From: Scatomorpha gallistercoris
Lineage (GTDB): Bacteria > Bacillota > Clostridia > Oscillospirales > Oscillospiraceae
NCBI GenBank assembly: GCA_018713005.1
Contig: DVFX01000015.1
Location: 1-64,000, forward strand
DNA: 64,000 nt
Reading direction: 5' to 3'
Shown here: positions 31,814-41,000 of the stretch, piece after piece
Layout: each line of letters opens with the position of its first letter
Position numbering within the stretch: the first letter of the stretch is position 1
The notes under the pieces: model-generated
The model's input: the letters and a program-made list of their open reading frames with translations, nothing else
Database searches by the model: none
Told to the model about the DNA's origin: nothing
Made by a program: the position numbers and the translations under genes

Positions 31814-32353
31814 GTGGACGAAAGAGCGATGCTTGCGGCGCTGAAAGACGGCGACGAGGGCGCGCTGGGCTGGTTCATGGAGCGCTACGCGGGGTATGCG
31901 TACGCTATAATCGAGCGCATGCTTTTGCCGGGCCTGCCGCGCTCGGACGCGGAAGAGGCGCTGGCCGACGTCTTTATCTCGCTCTGGCGCAGCGCAAAGC
32001 AGGTGCCGGAGGGCGCGGTGCGCCCGTACATCGCGGCGATGGCCCGCAACCGCGCGCGTGACGCGCTGCGCGCCCGGCACGCGGAGCTGCCGCTGGAGGA
32101 AGCGGAGCTGGAGATACCGGGGCGCTCGCCGGAGCAGGCGCTGACCGAGAGCGAGACGCGGGAACGGACGCGCCGGGCGGTGGACGCCATGGGAGAGCCC
32201 GACCGGGAGATATTCCTGCGGCACTACTATTACTTCCAGAGCGTGGCGGACATAGCTCTCGCGCTGGACATGAATGTGAACACCGTAAAGACGCGGCTGC
32301 GCCGGGGCCGCGAGCGGCTGCGAAATGAGCTTGCGAGGGAGGAGACAACATGA
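31814..32353 (+). CDS. ECF-type RNA polymerase sigma factor (copy 2)
   Basis: Paralogue of the sigma factor at 30172, 179 residues, with the same region 2 and region 4 motifs (VADVFISLWRSAKQV-like segment; ALDMNVNTVKTRLRRGRERL). The GTG at 31814 is chosen because it aligns exactly with the start of copy 1 and follows GGGCGGTGA; an ATG 39 bases earlier is less likely. A stretch of 56 bases in region 4 is identical to copy 1. The gene overlaps its anti-sigma gene by four bases. Confidence 0.9.
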   Translation: MDERAMLAALKDGDEGALGWFMERYAGYAYAIIERMLLPGLPRSDAEEALADVFISLWRSAKQVPEGAVRPYIAAMARNRARDALRARHAELPLEEAELEIPGRSPEQALTESETRERTRRAVDAMGEPDREIFLRHYYYFQSVADIALALDMNVNTVKTRLRRGRERLRNELAREETT

Positions 32354-33648
32354 AATACTACATCCCGGACCTCCTGGACGCGTTCCCGCCCGACGCTAAA
32401 GAGGTCTCTGCGCCGGACATGGACAAACTCCGCGAGGACGTGGCGAAAAGGCTTGCGGCGGAGCGCCCGGCCCAAAAGCGCCCGCGGCGCTTCGGCAAGA
32501 CGCTGCTCATAGCGGCGGCGGCAGCCGCGCTGCTGAGCGTGACCGCGCTGGCGGCAGCCTTCGGTGGCTTCGACTGGCTGCGCGACGAAGTGGAGCCCGA
32601 GTTCATCGACGCCGTCGAGCCGGTAGAGCAGAGCGTGACGGACGAGGGCATACGCTTCAGCGTCATCGCCGCGCAGAAATTTGAGGACACCGCACTCGTG
32701 TACTTCTCTATGACCGACGTCAACGGGCTGGGACGCATAACCGAAGAAAGCTCGCTCGTGCTGTCGGGGAATTTCATAAACAACAACGTCAGCCTGGTCT
32801 ATTACGACGCAGACAAGCAGACGGCGGTATATGAGGGGCGGTTCGGGACGTTTGAAAGCATCGGCGTCACCGCGATATTCAACAACCAATACATGATTGA
32901 GCCCACGCAGATAGACGCGAACCTGCTGGACAAATACCTAAACGGAGAGCGCATAGGAGAATCGGAGTTCACAAATTTCCAGACCACACCGGACGAGTGG
33001 CTTACGCCAGGCTATGTCGCGGACATACCCGGCATGGACGGCGCATACGTCTCCGCTATAGGCGACAACGGCAGGCTGCTGGCGGTTCAGTATTGCACGC
33101 CCATAGGCTACGACGGAGGAGCGTCAATTGACTACAGCACGGTGCTGGATTTATTCCTCATGGATGCGGATGGCAACCACATACAGCCGTACCTACCGTT
33201 CTATGTATCGAACCCTCACTTGGTAGAGGGAATGTGGACAGTAGAGCGGTATTTCAAGGTGGATGCTGAAACGCTCGCCGGGTGTACGCTCTGGTTTGAG
33301 GGCAGCACCTGCGAGACCGTCATAGACGGGGACTGGACGCTCGACCCGGAGGACATCCCCTCGGGCGATATTGTGCAGGTGACAGCCGACATAGTGAACG
33401 ACGGCGGCATATTCCACGACGCGGAGATAACGCTATCGCCCATTGGAATGGTCGTGGACTGGAAGGGCGAGGACATAAAAGAACGCCTGACGACGCCGGA
33501 CACGGCCATATTAGAAACGAGCGGCGGAGAAATAAAAATCTGGCGCAACACCGGCAACTTGAACCGGTATCTGTCTCCCGCATCGCCCCTCGACCCCGCC
33601 GCCGTCACGGAGATACGCATCGGCGACACGGTGATAGAGCTAAACTAA
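32350..33648 (+). CDS. putative anti-sigma factor, DUF4179-like membrane protein
   Basis: Protein of 432 residues: a cytoplasmic head of about 55 residues, one transmembrane helix (about 56-74, Ala/Leu-rich) and a large extracytoplasmic beta-rich region. The arrangement, and FGGFDWLRDEVEPEFIDAVE just after the helix, fit the DUF4179 anti-sigma family common in clostridia. The ATGA overlap with the sigma gene suggests balanced synthesis. It probably holds the sigma factor inactive until an envelope signal arrives. Confidence 0.8.
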   Translation: MKYYIPDLLDAFPPDAKEVSAPDMDKLREDVAKRLAAERPAQKRPRRFGKTLLIAAAAAALLSVTALAAAFGGFDWLRDEVEPEFIDAVEPVEQSVTDEGIRFSVIAAQKFEDTALVYFSMTDVNGLGRITEESSLVLSGNFINNNVSLVYYDADKQTAVYEGRFGTFESIGVTAIFNNQYMIEPTQIDANLLDKYLNGERIGESEFTNFQTTPDEWLTPGYVADIPGMDGAYVSAIGDNGRLLAVQYCTPIGYDGGASIDYSTVLDLFLMDADGNHIQPYLPFYVSNPHLVEGMWTVERYFKVDAETLAGCTLWFEGSTCETVIDGDWTLDPEDIPSGDIVQVTADIVNDGGIFHDAEITLSPIGMVVDWKGEDIKERLTTPDTAILETSGGEIKIWRNTGNLNRYLSPASPLDPAAVTEIRIGDTVIELN

Positions 33649-33660
33649 TCTGAACGCAAA

Positions 33661-33695
33661 AATCCCCCGGCGGAGCCGGGGGATTTCGTTTTTTT
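33661..33695. terminator. bidirectional terminator
   Basis: AATCCCCCGGC-GGA-GCCGGGGGATT with T-runs on both sides, between the anti-sigma gene and the convergent YhgE-like gene. Confidence 0.88.
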
Positions 33696-33696
33696 A

Positions 33697-35676
33697 TCAG
33701 GTGAACAGGGAAACTATCTTGTCCCAGAGCTGGGCGAAGAAGCCCTGCGGCTCTTCGGCTGGCTGGTCTTCAACCGGTTCCTCGGGCGCGGAGATGCCGT
33801 CCGTGGAGATTACGAACTGCACGCTCGCGGTGTCCGTGTTGCGGTCGTCGAGGAAGCTGACAACTTCGCTCGAGCCGTCGGAGCTCTCGCCGTCCTCGCT
33901 TTCGGCGTCGTCGTCGCCGGTGCCGAGGAACTCGTCGAGCAGGTCGGGGATGCCCTGGGTCTGGCTGTTCAGGGCGTACATGCCGAAGGTGTAGGTGTCC
34001 ATGCCCTCGCTGAGCTGGCTCACGCCGTCCGTGTAGGCCTTGAGGCCGTCGTTGAACTGCTCGTAATTGACGGCTAGCTCGGTCATGCCGGTCTGCAGCT
34101 CGGTGATGGCGGAAGTGTCGAAGTCCGTCATTTCCTCCAGGCCGGAGGAAATCTGGATGGCCATGGACATCATCTGATTGCTCATCTCGGTCATACCGGC
34201 GGCAATCTCGTCGAGTAGGCCGTTGAGCTCGCCCATACGGGTTATAATTTCCTGAATCGCAGCCAACGGATTGCCGGTGTCAATCGTGGCATCGCCAGTA
34301 GTACCGCCGTTACTGGAAGTGCCGGTACCGGTGTCTCCGCCCGTTAGACTTGAAATGATATTATTTGTTATATATTCGGCTGTTGCCGTTGCCGCAGCAT
34401 CATAAGATGGAGCAGAAAAAGTCTCATCAATTGTGCCACCGTTTGCCGTATATCCATCTCTATATGCTTGATTGTATGCACTGAGTAGCGCATCCTTAAT
34501 GGCATTGGTCAGTATCGAAGAGATTCCTGTCAGATCTCCCAAACCGCCGCCGGTGTTGCCCTCATCGCCGGTGTCGTCACCGCCTGTGCCGCCGCCCATG
34601 AATCCACTCAGAGCCTCAGTAAGACCGGAGGCAATCAGCTTGTATCCAGAGGATATCTGTGAGACACCGCTGCCCATTTCGGCCATGTATGCCGCTATGG
34701 TGCTCAGGCCGGCGGGCAGCTCGGCTAGCTGGTCCAGGCCGTCAGTCATGCTGCTCAAATCGTAGCCCTGCAGGCCGTCGGCTATCTGCTTGAGGGCGCT
34801 CTCTATCTGGTCGCTCGCGTCGGTGAGCGTGGCGCTGTTCTCGCCGAGGGTGGCCGCGCCGTCGTTGATGGCGGAGGCGCCGCCGGTGAGCTGGGTGATG
34901 GCGCTCGAGAGCTGCTTCACGCCGCTTGTTATGGTGCTTATCTCGCCCATGTCCATGATGCTGTCCATGCTGTAGGGCACGGCGGCTATGGTGAAGCCGC
35001 CCATGGTGAAGTCATGCACCTTGGCGGAGAAGCCGATGTCGCCCTCGCCGCCGGGCAGGACCACGAAGGTTATCTGCTTGTCGCTGCCCGCGTTGGCGAC
35101 GGTGCCGTTGCGCGAGGTGATGTCCTCGCAGAGCTCGGCGTCGAGCGTTACGGATATCTGCAGCATGTAGTTCTCGGTGAAGTAGGGGTCGAAGCCGCTG
35201 TTGGTGGCGGTATGTATGCTGACCTCGAGGTCGCCGCTCTTGCCGCCGAGCTCGCCGGGCTCTATCTCCTGCCCGTCGAGGGTGTAGGTGATGTCAATGT
35301 CCCAGGGCATCTTCGCGCTGCGCAGGGTGCCCTGATAGTAGTAGCGGCCAGCGGGCGCGGTGAGGCTGACAACGCCGCCGCGGTACTCAATCGGGCTCGT
35401 GTCCGTGAGGTTGGACACGGCGGTGTAGCGGCCGTAGTGCTCCACGGTGCCCTCCTCGTCGAGGGTCAGGGCGACTATGGCGTAGGCGTCCTGCGGGTCG
35501 CCGGAGGCGTCGAGACGAGCGTATATGACCTCTTCCGGGCCGTTCGCGGCGGAGCCGCTGTCCGGCGCGGGCGAAGCGCTGGGCGAGGGGGAGGCCTCGT
35601 CGGCCCAGGCGAAGGTGCCGAGGCACATGGCAAGGCAAAGTATTATGGACAGCAGTGCGGACAGTTTGCGTTTCAT
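33697..35676 (-). CDS. secreted YhgE/heptad-repeat-like protein, partner of the MMPL transporter
   Basis: Exported protein of 659 residues with a signal peptide (residues 1-25, cleavage near AWA). It has a Ser/Pro/Ala linker, a beta-rich domain (residues 55-250) and a long helical region with repeated Gly/Leu/Ser heptads (SAITQLTGGASAINDGAATL and similar). A C-terminal hydrophobic or amphipathic end follows (FFAQLWDKIVSLFT). Such proteins accompany MMPL transporters in Firmicutes. The start overlaps the MMPL stop codon (ATGA). A segment of about 65 residues between two Gly-rich linkers is encoded by DNA of much lower GC than the rest. Confidence 0.8.
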   Translation of the reverse strand: MKRKLSALLSIILCLAMCLGTFAWADEASPSPSASPAPDSGSAANGPEEVIYARLDASGDPQDAYAIVALTLDEEGTVEHYGRYTAVSNLTDTSPIEYRGGVVSLTAPAGRYYYQGTLRSAKMPWDIDITYTLDGQEIEPGELGGKSGDLEVSIHTATNSGFDPYFTENYMLQISVTLDAELCEDITSRNGTVANAGSDKQITFVVLPGGEGDIGFSAKVHDFTMGGFTIAAVPYSMDSIMDMGEISTITSGVKQLSSAITQLTGGASAINDGAATLGENSATLTDASDQIESALKQIADGLQGYDLSSMTDGLDQLAELPAGLSTIAAYMAEMGSGVSQISSGYKLIASGLTEALSGFMGGGTGGDDTGDEGNTGGGLGDLTGISSILTNAIKDALLSAYNQAYRDGYTANGGTIDETFSAPSYDAAATATAEYITNNIISSLTGGDTGTGTSSNGGTTGDATIDTGNPLAAIQEIITRMGELNGLLDEIAAGMTEMSNQMMSMAIQISSGLEEMTDFDTSAITELQTGMTELAVNYEQFNDGLKAYTDGVSQLSEGMDTYTFGMYALNSQTQGIPDLLDEFLGTGDDDAESEDGESSDGSSEVVSFLDDRNTDTASVQFVISTDGISAPEEPVEDQPAEEPQGFFAQLWDKIVSLFT

Positions 35677-37745
35677 TTTGTCACAGCCTCCTTGTGGGTG
35701 TCATTCAGGAATCCCGCGCGCCAGGTGAGCTTCGCGGTCAGCGGGTCGAACAGAATAAGCAGCGCGGGCAGGGCCAGCATGACCATCGCCATGGATAGCA
35801 CGGTGCCGCGGGCGAGCAGTATGCCCAGCTCCGCAACGACCTCGAGCGAGCTCTCAAGGCCCAGGCAGAGGCCCGCGGAAGTCAGGATGAGGCCGCTCGT
35901 GAGCACGCTCTCGAAGTTTGTGTTCAGCGTGGCCACGACCGCCTCGCGCTTGCCCATCGTGCGGCGGTTGGCCGTGTAGCCGCTGGTCATGAGTATGGCG
36001 TAGTCTATTGTGGCGCCGAGCTGCACCGTGTTTATGACCAGATAGCCTATATATACGATAGGCTCGCTGGAGAAGTACGGCACGGAGAGGTTTATCCATA
36101 TGGCCGACTCGATGCAGAACAGCAGTATGAAGGGCAGCGTCACGCTCTTGAAGGTGACCAGCAGGGTGAGGAATATGAAGCCTATGGCGATGAGGTTTAC
36201 AAGCGTGGAGTCCGCCGTGACGACGTCGCGCATGTCGTAGAGGTTGGCGCTCTGGCCGCAGAGCCAGCTCTCGCTGTAGTATTTGTCGGCTGCGGCCCGC
36301 ACCTGCTCGACGACGGCAAAGGCCTCGTCGCCCTCCTCGCTGGTGTCCGTGTACATGATTATGCGTGCGTAGTTGTCGGAGTAGAACTGGCTGACTATGG
36401 CATCGTCCAGGAAGCCCTCAGGCACAACGCCGACTGTGCCGGCGTAGCTCAGCACACTGGTGACGTGGTCTATGTCCGCAAGCTCTGCGGCCAGCTCCGC
36501 CTCGGCGCCGGGGTCGCCGCGCGGCACGAGCAGGACGAGGGCGTTGCTCTCGCCGAACTCTGCGTTAATTGCCTCGGTGTCGCGGCCGTAGTCAATCTGC
36601 GGGTCGGGTACGCCGTTGCCGTAGAGGAAGTCGTTGCGGGACTGCGCCAGGTAGCAGGGGATTACGCATATCAGCACGAGGATGAGCGCCGGGATGCGCA
36701 CCTTTACGAGGGCGTGGCCTATGCGCTTGCCGGGGTGTATTATCGGCTTGTGGGTAGTCTTGTCCAGCAGCTTGACGCAGGCCAGCGACAGGGCGGGGAA
36801 GAACACCATGACGGAGATATAGCTGAGTACGATGCCCTTGACCAGGTTGAGGCCCAAATCCGCGCCTATGCCGAAGCGCATAAACATCAGCGCCAGGAAG
36901 CCGAAGAGCGTCGTCGCGGCGCTCGCAGCTATGGACGAGAAGCTCTCGCGTATGGCCAGGCGCATAGCCTCTTCGCTGTTCTCCACTTCCTCGCGGTGAC
37001 GACCAAAGCTGTTCAGGAGGAAGATGGCGTAGTCAAGCGAAACGGCCAGCTGCATTATCGGGCTGACGCTCTGCGTGACGAAGCTTATCTCGCCGAAGAT
37101 AACGTTCGTGCCCATATTTATAATGACGGCGATGCCTATGGCCGACAGGAAAAGCAGAGGGGAAATCCAGCTGGTGGTCGTGACTAGAAGTATCAGTATC
37201 GCCAGCGGCACCATGATTACGAGTATGCCGACGACCTCGCTCACGACGTGGTTCTGCATGCTGGCCGTGCTGGCGGCGTTGCCGCTGATGGCTCCGCCTT
37301 CGCCTATCACATCGTAGATGGCGGCGACGGCCTCGCTCTCCATGCCGTCCTCTATGGTGACGTCGTAGAGCGCAATGCCGTCGTGCCAGTACTGGTTTAC
37401 GCTCGCCTCGTCCATAAATTCGATCGGCGTGGTCAAATCCTGCGTGTCGTCGAGCCACATGACGCCGGTCACGCCGGTACACGCGGCGATCTTTGCCTTC
37501 ATTTCCACGGCGCCGGTCAGTGTTAGATCCCTGACCATGACGCGCGTGTTCGGCACGCCGGAGCCAAACTCCGAGTACATGAGATCCAGCGCTATCGTGC
37601 TCTCCGAGTCCTCGGGCAGATAGTCGGTGAGGTCGTAGTTGACGCTCACACCGAGGATCATCACGGCGGACACTATGGCCGCGACCAGGAATATGGAGAT
37701 TACGAGTTTTTTGTGCCTCGTGATCCCCCTTGTAAACCTATCCAT
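35673..37745 (-). CDS. MMPL/RND family transporter
   Basis: Large exporter of 690 residues with the two-repeat RND plan: one helix at the N-terminus, an outer loop domain, a bundle of five helices (SVSPIMQLAVSLDYAIFLLN in the first repeat), and the same again (QLGATIDYAILMTSGYTANR in the second). The Asp-Tyr-Ala pairs in these helices are the conserved proton-relay positions. Members export lipids or other hydrophobic molecules. The start at 37745 has GGAGGAG upstream. Operon with the YhgE-like gene, divergent from a TetR regulator. Confidence 0.92.
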   Translation of the reverse strand: MDRFTRGITRHKKLVISIFLVAAIVSAVMILGVSVNYDLTDYLPEDSESTIALDLMYSEFGSGVPNTRVMVRDLTLTGAVEMKAKIAACTGVTGVMWLDDTQDLTTPIEFMDEASVNQYWHDGIALYDVTIEDGMESEAVAAIYDVIGEGGAISGNAASTASMQNHVVSEVVGILVIMVPLAILILLVTTTSWISPLLFLSAIGIAVIINMGTNVIFGEISFVTQSVSPIMQLAVSLDYAIFLLNSFGRHREEVENSEEAMRLAIRESFSSIAASAATTLFGFLALMFMRFGIGADLGLNLVKGIVLSYISVMVFFPALSLACVKLLDKTTHKPIIHPGKRIGHALVKVRIPALILVLICVIPCYLAQSRNDFLYGNGVPDPQIDYGRDTEAINAEFGESNALVLLVPRGDPGAEAELAAELADIDHVTSVLSYAGTVGVVPEGFLDDAIVSQFYSDNYARIIMYTDTSEEGDEAFAVVEQVRAAADKYYSESWLCGQSANLYDMRDVVTADSTLVNLIAIGFIFLTLLVTFKSVTLPFILLFCIESAIWINLSVPYFSSEPIVYIGYLVINTVQLGATIDYAILMTSGYTANRRTMGKREAVVATLNTNFESVLTSGLILTSAGLCLGLESSLEVVAELGILLARGTVLSMAMVMLALPALLILFDPLTAKLTWRAGFLNDTHKEAVTK

Positions 37746-37822
37746 AGGCACTCCTCCGCTTCGGCGGCGCACACCTGCCGCCACAAAGATAATCAACGTG
37801 GTGTTGACTTACTTACGCTTTT

Positions 37823-37922
37823 ATAGTATATTTTCATTTTGAAAACAAGGCAACAGTCAGTTTGACGGATTTTGAAAAATCTTAAACGCTTTTGTGGGCA
37901 AACGTATAATTAATCACAAAAA
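37823..37922. promoter_or_regulatory. divergent promoters and palindromes between MMPL and TetR genes
   Basis: Minus-strand promoter: TTGTTT, 17 bp, TATAAA (about 37819-37847). Plus-strand TATAAT lies near 37914 with a weak -35. TTTTCA-TTT-TGAAAA (37831-37845) overlaps the MMPL promoter; GATTTT-GA-AAAATC (37868-37881) lies between the promoters. Both share ATTTTGAAAA and are candidate operators for the TetR protein. Confidence 0.6.
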
Positions 37923-37946
37923 TTTTACGATTTCGGGGGTGAGCGG

Positions 37947-38516
37947 ATGCCCGGCAAAAAACTTGACGCGCGTGTGCGATACACCAAGATGATGATAAAA
38001 AACAGCATCATCGAGATAATGAAGGCAAAGCCGGTCGCAAAAATAACCGTGACCGAAATCTGCGAGCGCGCGGGCATAAACCGTGCCACCTTCTACGCGC
38101 ACTACAGCGACCCCACCGACGTGCTGCAGAGCATAGAGAGCGAGCTCATAGACGACATATCCAACCGGACGCGGCCGGCAATCGCGGCTATGGGTACGGA
38201 TTTGCGGGATTCGCTGATGGGCATAGTCGAATATATCAAGGAGAACGCCGACATCTGCCGCGTGCTGCTCTCCGGCTCCGTGGACACGAGCTTTCAAAAT
38301 AAAGTCGTGGACATGGTGGAGAAGCAGTTCATAGAGCACTGGCGTTCCTTTTCGTCCACGAGCATGGAGGACGCGAAGTACATCTTTACGTTTATCGCCA
38401 TAGGCAGCGTCGGCGTCATACGCAAATGGCTGGACGAGGACGCGCGCAAGCCGTCGGAGGAGATAGCCGAGATAATAATCAAGATATCGAGCGCCGGTTT
38501 CCTGAGTTTTAGCTGA
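37947..38516 (+). CDS. TetR/AcrR family transcriptional regulator
   Basis: Regulator of 189 residues. The TetR helix-turn-helix is clear: ITVTEICERAGINRATFYAH at residues 33-52. The C-terminal region has a DUF-like ligand domain ending in IFTFIAIGSVGVIRKWLDED. It is divergent from the MMPL/YhgE-like operon, with palindromes between, so it most likely represses that operon and itself. Confidence 0.92.
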   Translation: MPGKKLDARVRYTKMMIKNSIIEIMKAKPVAKITVTEICERAGINRATFYAHYSDPTDVLQSIESELIDDISNRTRPAIAAMGTDLRDSLMGIVEYIKENADICRVLLSGSVDTSFQNKVVDMVEKQFIEHWRSFSSTSMEDAKYIFTFIAIGSVGVIRKWLDEDARKPSEEIAEIIIKISSAGFLSFS

Positions 38517-38523
38517 CTCGGCG

Positions 38524-38553
38524 GTTTAATATTGCGCCGTTCCGGGCAAGATA
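38524..38553 (+). promoter_or_regulatory. candidate SigF promoter of spoIIR
   Basis: GTTTA (38524-38528), 15-bp spacer, GGGCAAGATA (38544-38553), 30 bases before the spoIIR start. It resembles the forespore SigF consensus (GYATA, about 15 bp, GGNNANANT), as expected for spoIIR. Confidence 0.55.
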
Positions 38554-38582
38554 GCCTTAGAAAACAACGGGAGGCTACATAT

Positions 38583-39188
38583 ATGTCCGGAAAAAGTACA
38601 CTGCGCAAATGGGAAATCTCCCTGCTTGTTGCGCTCAGCATAATGCTGCTCACCGGCTCATGGGCCGCCTCGGCAAGCGGGCGGGTCTCAGGCCAGCTGG
38701 TTAGGCTGCATGTCATAGCCGACTCGGATGAGCCGGAGGAGCAGGCTGTAAAACTCGACGTGCGCGACGCGGTTTTGGCTTATCTGGAGCCGAAGCTCGC
38801 CTCGGCGTCGGACGGCCGCGAGGCCGGGGACATCATTGCCTCTGAGCTGGACGGCATAGCCGCCGCCGCAGAGGGCGCGGCGCAGGGCAGGCCGGTATCC
38901 GTTGGCTTCGGAGAAGAGTACTACCCCACGCGGGTCTACGAGAACTTTTCGCTCCCCGCCGGGAGGTATCAGTCCCTGCGCGTGACTCTGGGCGAGGGCG
39001 CCGGGCACAACTGGTGGTGCGTCGTGTTCCCGCCGCTGTGCCTTACCACGGCCGGGACGGAGGAGGCCTTTGAGTCCCTGGACGAGGGTACTCGTGAGAT
39101 TATCAGCGACGACGGGGAGGGAGTGGTGTTCCGCTTCCGTATCCTGGAGCTTTGGGGAGAGCTGCTCGAAGCCCTGGGCTGTGATTGA
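38583..39188 (+). CDS. spoIIR: stage II sporulation protein R
   Basis: Signalling protein made in the forespore and secreted across the septum, where it triggers SpoIIGA to process pro-SigE. It has 201 residues with a membrane or signal segment (about 10-33). The family blocks RLHVIADSDEPEEQAVKLDV and HNWWCVVFPPLC are intact. The ATG at 38583 has GGGAGG upstream. A SigF-like promoter fits the known timing. Single gene with terminator. Confidence 0.95.
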   Translation: MSGKSTLRKWEISLLVALSIMLLTGSWAASASGRVSGQLVRLHVIADSDEPEEQAVKLDVRDAVLAYLEPKLASASDGREAGDIIASELDGIAAAAEGAAQGRPVSVGFGEEYYPTRVYENFSLPAGRYQSLRVTLGEGAGHNWWCVVFPPLCLTTAGTEEAFESLDEGTREIISDDGEGVVFRFRILELWGELLEALGCD

Positions 39189-39191
39189 GCA

Positions 39192-39227
39192 AAACGGGCA
39201 GGCCGGAGGGCCTGCCCGTTTGCTTTT
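39192..39227 (+). terminator. terminator after spoIIR
   Basis: AAACGGGCAGGCC-GGAG-GGCCTGCCCGTTT then GCTTTT; also placed for the convergent gene. Confidence 0.85.
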
Positions 39228-39261
39228 GCGCTTGAGCGGGAACAAATTGCCGCCGTATTCG

Positions 39262-39951
39262 TCAAGCCCACAGACGGTTGCTGAGCTTTGCCATGGCTAC
39301 GGCCTTCAGGAAGAAGTCGTAGACCGGCGCGATGCGTTCAAAATCGGCGGCGAGCCGGTGCGGCAGCTCCTCGGAGCAGAGCAAGTCGAGGGAATTTTCC
39401 TCGTGCGTAAGGCAGAAGCTCTTCTCGTCGAGCCATTCGCGCTCATTTTCCGGCGCGTCTGGGTGGCGCGTGCGCTTGTAGCGCTCGTCCTCGAGCGCGA
39501 ACACATCCTGAGCCTCATACGCCGCGTATGCGGCGAGCCAGTCGGGGTCGCGGGACTTTATCAGGTCCCGGGCGCAGTCCATGGTGGCGGGGTCGGTCTG
39601 ATACCAGCCGCAGCCCCAGCGCAGGCGCCGCGGCGAGAACTCGAACCAGAACCCGGGGTAGCCCTCATACTTGGCGCGGCGCAGGTTTATCCACAGCACG
39701 TCGCGGTAGAGCGGCAGCTCCGGGCCGCGGCGCGTGTCGCGCCAGAGCCGGGATATGCTCTTGCCCACGCGGGGGTCGATGACGAGCGCGGGGTCAATGC
39801 GGCTCATCTCCGGCGCAAGGGCTTGTACAAGCTCTGCGGTGGGTTCAACCACGAGCGAGAGGTATTCACTCCGGTGCTCGTGGAACCAGTCTCTCGAATT
39901 CATTACGCGATTGAGGGCCATGAAGTCCAATGTGGCTTCTGAAAAGGGCAT
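39262..39951 (-). CDS. DUF2461 family protein
   Basis: Conserved protein of 229 residues of the TIGR02453/DUF2461 family, whose role is not established. Recognised by NSRDWFHEHRSEYLSLVVEP near the N-terminus, RLWRDTRRGPELPLYRDVLW in the middle, and GFWFEFSP. It is soluble, with no signal peptide. Single gene, convergent with spoIIR. Confidence 0.85.
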   Translation of the reverse strand: MPFSEATLDFMALNRVMNSRDWFHEHRSEYLSLVVEPTAELVQALAPEMSRIDPALVIDPRVGKSISRLWRDTRRGPELPLYRDVLWINLRRAKYEGYPGFWFEFSPRRLRWGCGWYQTDPATMDCARDLIKSRDPDWLAAYAAYEAQDVFALEDERYKRTRHPDAPENEREWLDEKSFCLTHEENSLDLLCSEELPHRLAADFERIAPVYDFFLKAVAMAKLSNRLWA

Positions 39952-40093
39952 TTTTTGTCGTCTCCTGTCGAAATTTCGCTGGTGATTATATCACATGCCG
40001 CCTTGAGAGGCAAGTTCACAAATATTTCTGGAAAACGCTCCATGTATGTGGTAAGATGTTATCTGCCTCAATACTTTTCTGGGAGGTCTGCAA

Positions 40094-40954
40094 ATGCGCG
40101 CCTTTATGAAGCGGGTGGACCTGTTCTGTTATAAACACCCGCGCTTCGGCATCAACAACCTCATGCTTTACGTCGTCTTTGGCACGGCGGCGGTATGGCT
40201 GCTCAGCCTGATGGACGGCACAAACATGCTGATAAGCTACCTCGCGTTCGACGCGGCGGCAGTGCTGCGCGGCCAGGTTTGGAGGATAGTCACCTTTATT
40301 TTTATCCCGCAGAGCTACGGCGTAATCTCGCTGCTGCTCTTCCTTTACTTCTACTACTTCATCGGCTCCACGCTGGAGCGGGAGTGGGGACCGGGCCGCT
40401 TTACCATCTATTACGGCATGGGCATGCTGCTCACGGTGCTGTACGGTTTTATCGCCTATTTCGTAGACGGACGCCGTATCGGCATGAGCTCCACCTATAT
40501 TAACCTCTCCATGTTCTTCGCATTTGCGACTATGTTCCCCGAGCAAAGGGTGCTGCTTTTTTACATCATCCCGATAAAGATGAAGTGGCTCGCCATCGTG
40601 GACGCGGCCTACTTCGTTTACGATATCGCGGTGAACATCGGCAGAGGCTATGGCATGATGAGCTTCCTGCCCCTCGTCGCGGTGCTCAACTTCTTCCTCT
40701 TTTGCGGAGACGACCTCTTCCACACCGTCATGCCGCGCGGACGACAGCGCAGACAAAAGACGATAAATTTTCAGCGGGAAGTGCGCAAAATAAAGTATGA
40801 GCAGAAGCACTCGGGCTACACTCGCAAATGCGAGGTCTGCGGACGCACGGACACCGACTATCCCGACCTCGAGTTCCGCTATTGCTCGAGGTGTGCGGGG
40901 GTACACTGCTTCTGCCAGGACCATATAAACAACCACGTCCACTTCACGGAATAA
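40094..40954 (+). CDS. rhomboid-like membrane protein with C-terminal zinc ribbon
   Basis: Membrane protein of 286 residues with about six helices in a rhomboid-like arrangement. Where active rhomboid proteases have GxSG it reads GMSSTYIN, and no histidine is found at the expected place in the last helix, so it is probably not a protease. The soluble C-terminus has a zinc-ribbon-like set of cysteines and histidines (CEVCG, YCSRC, HCFCQDHINNHVH). Role unknown. The next gene encodes a membrane-anchored beta-propeller. Confidence 0.8.
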   Translation: MRAFMKRVDLFCYKHPRFGINNLMLYVVFGTAAVWLLSLMDGTNMLISYLAFDAAAVLRGQVWRIVTFIFIPQSYGVISLLLFLYFYYFIGSTLEREWGPGRFTIYYGMGMLLTVLYGFIAYFVDGRRIGMSSTYINLSMFFAFATMFPEQRVLLFYIIPIKMKWLAIVDAAYFVYDIAVNIGRGYGMMSFLPLVAVLNFFLFCGDDLFHTVMPRGRQRRQKTINFQREVRKIKYEQKHSGYTRKCEVCGRTDTDYPDLEFRYCSRCAGVHCFCQDHINNHVHFTE

Positions 40955-41000
40955 TGCGGACATGGCCGGACATAGAAATTAAACCGGTGGTGTATTGAAA

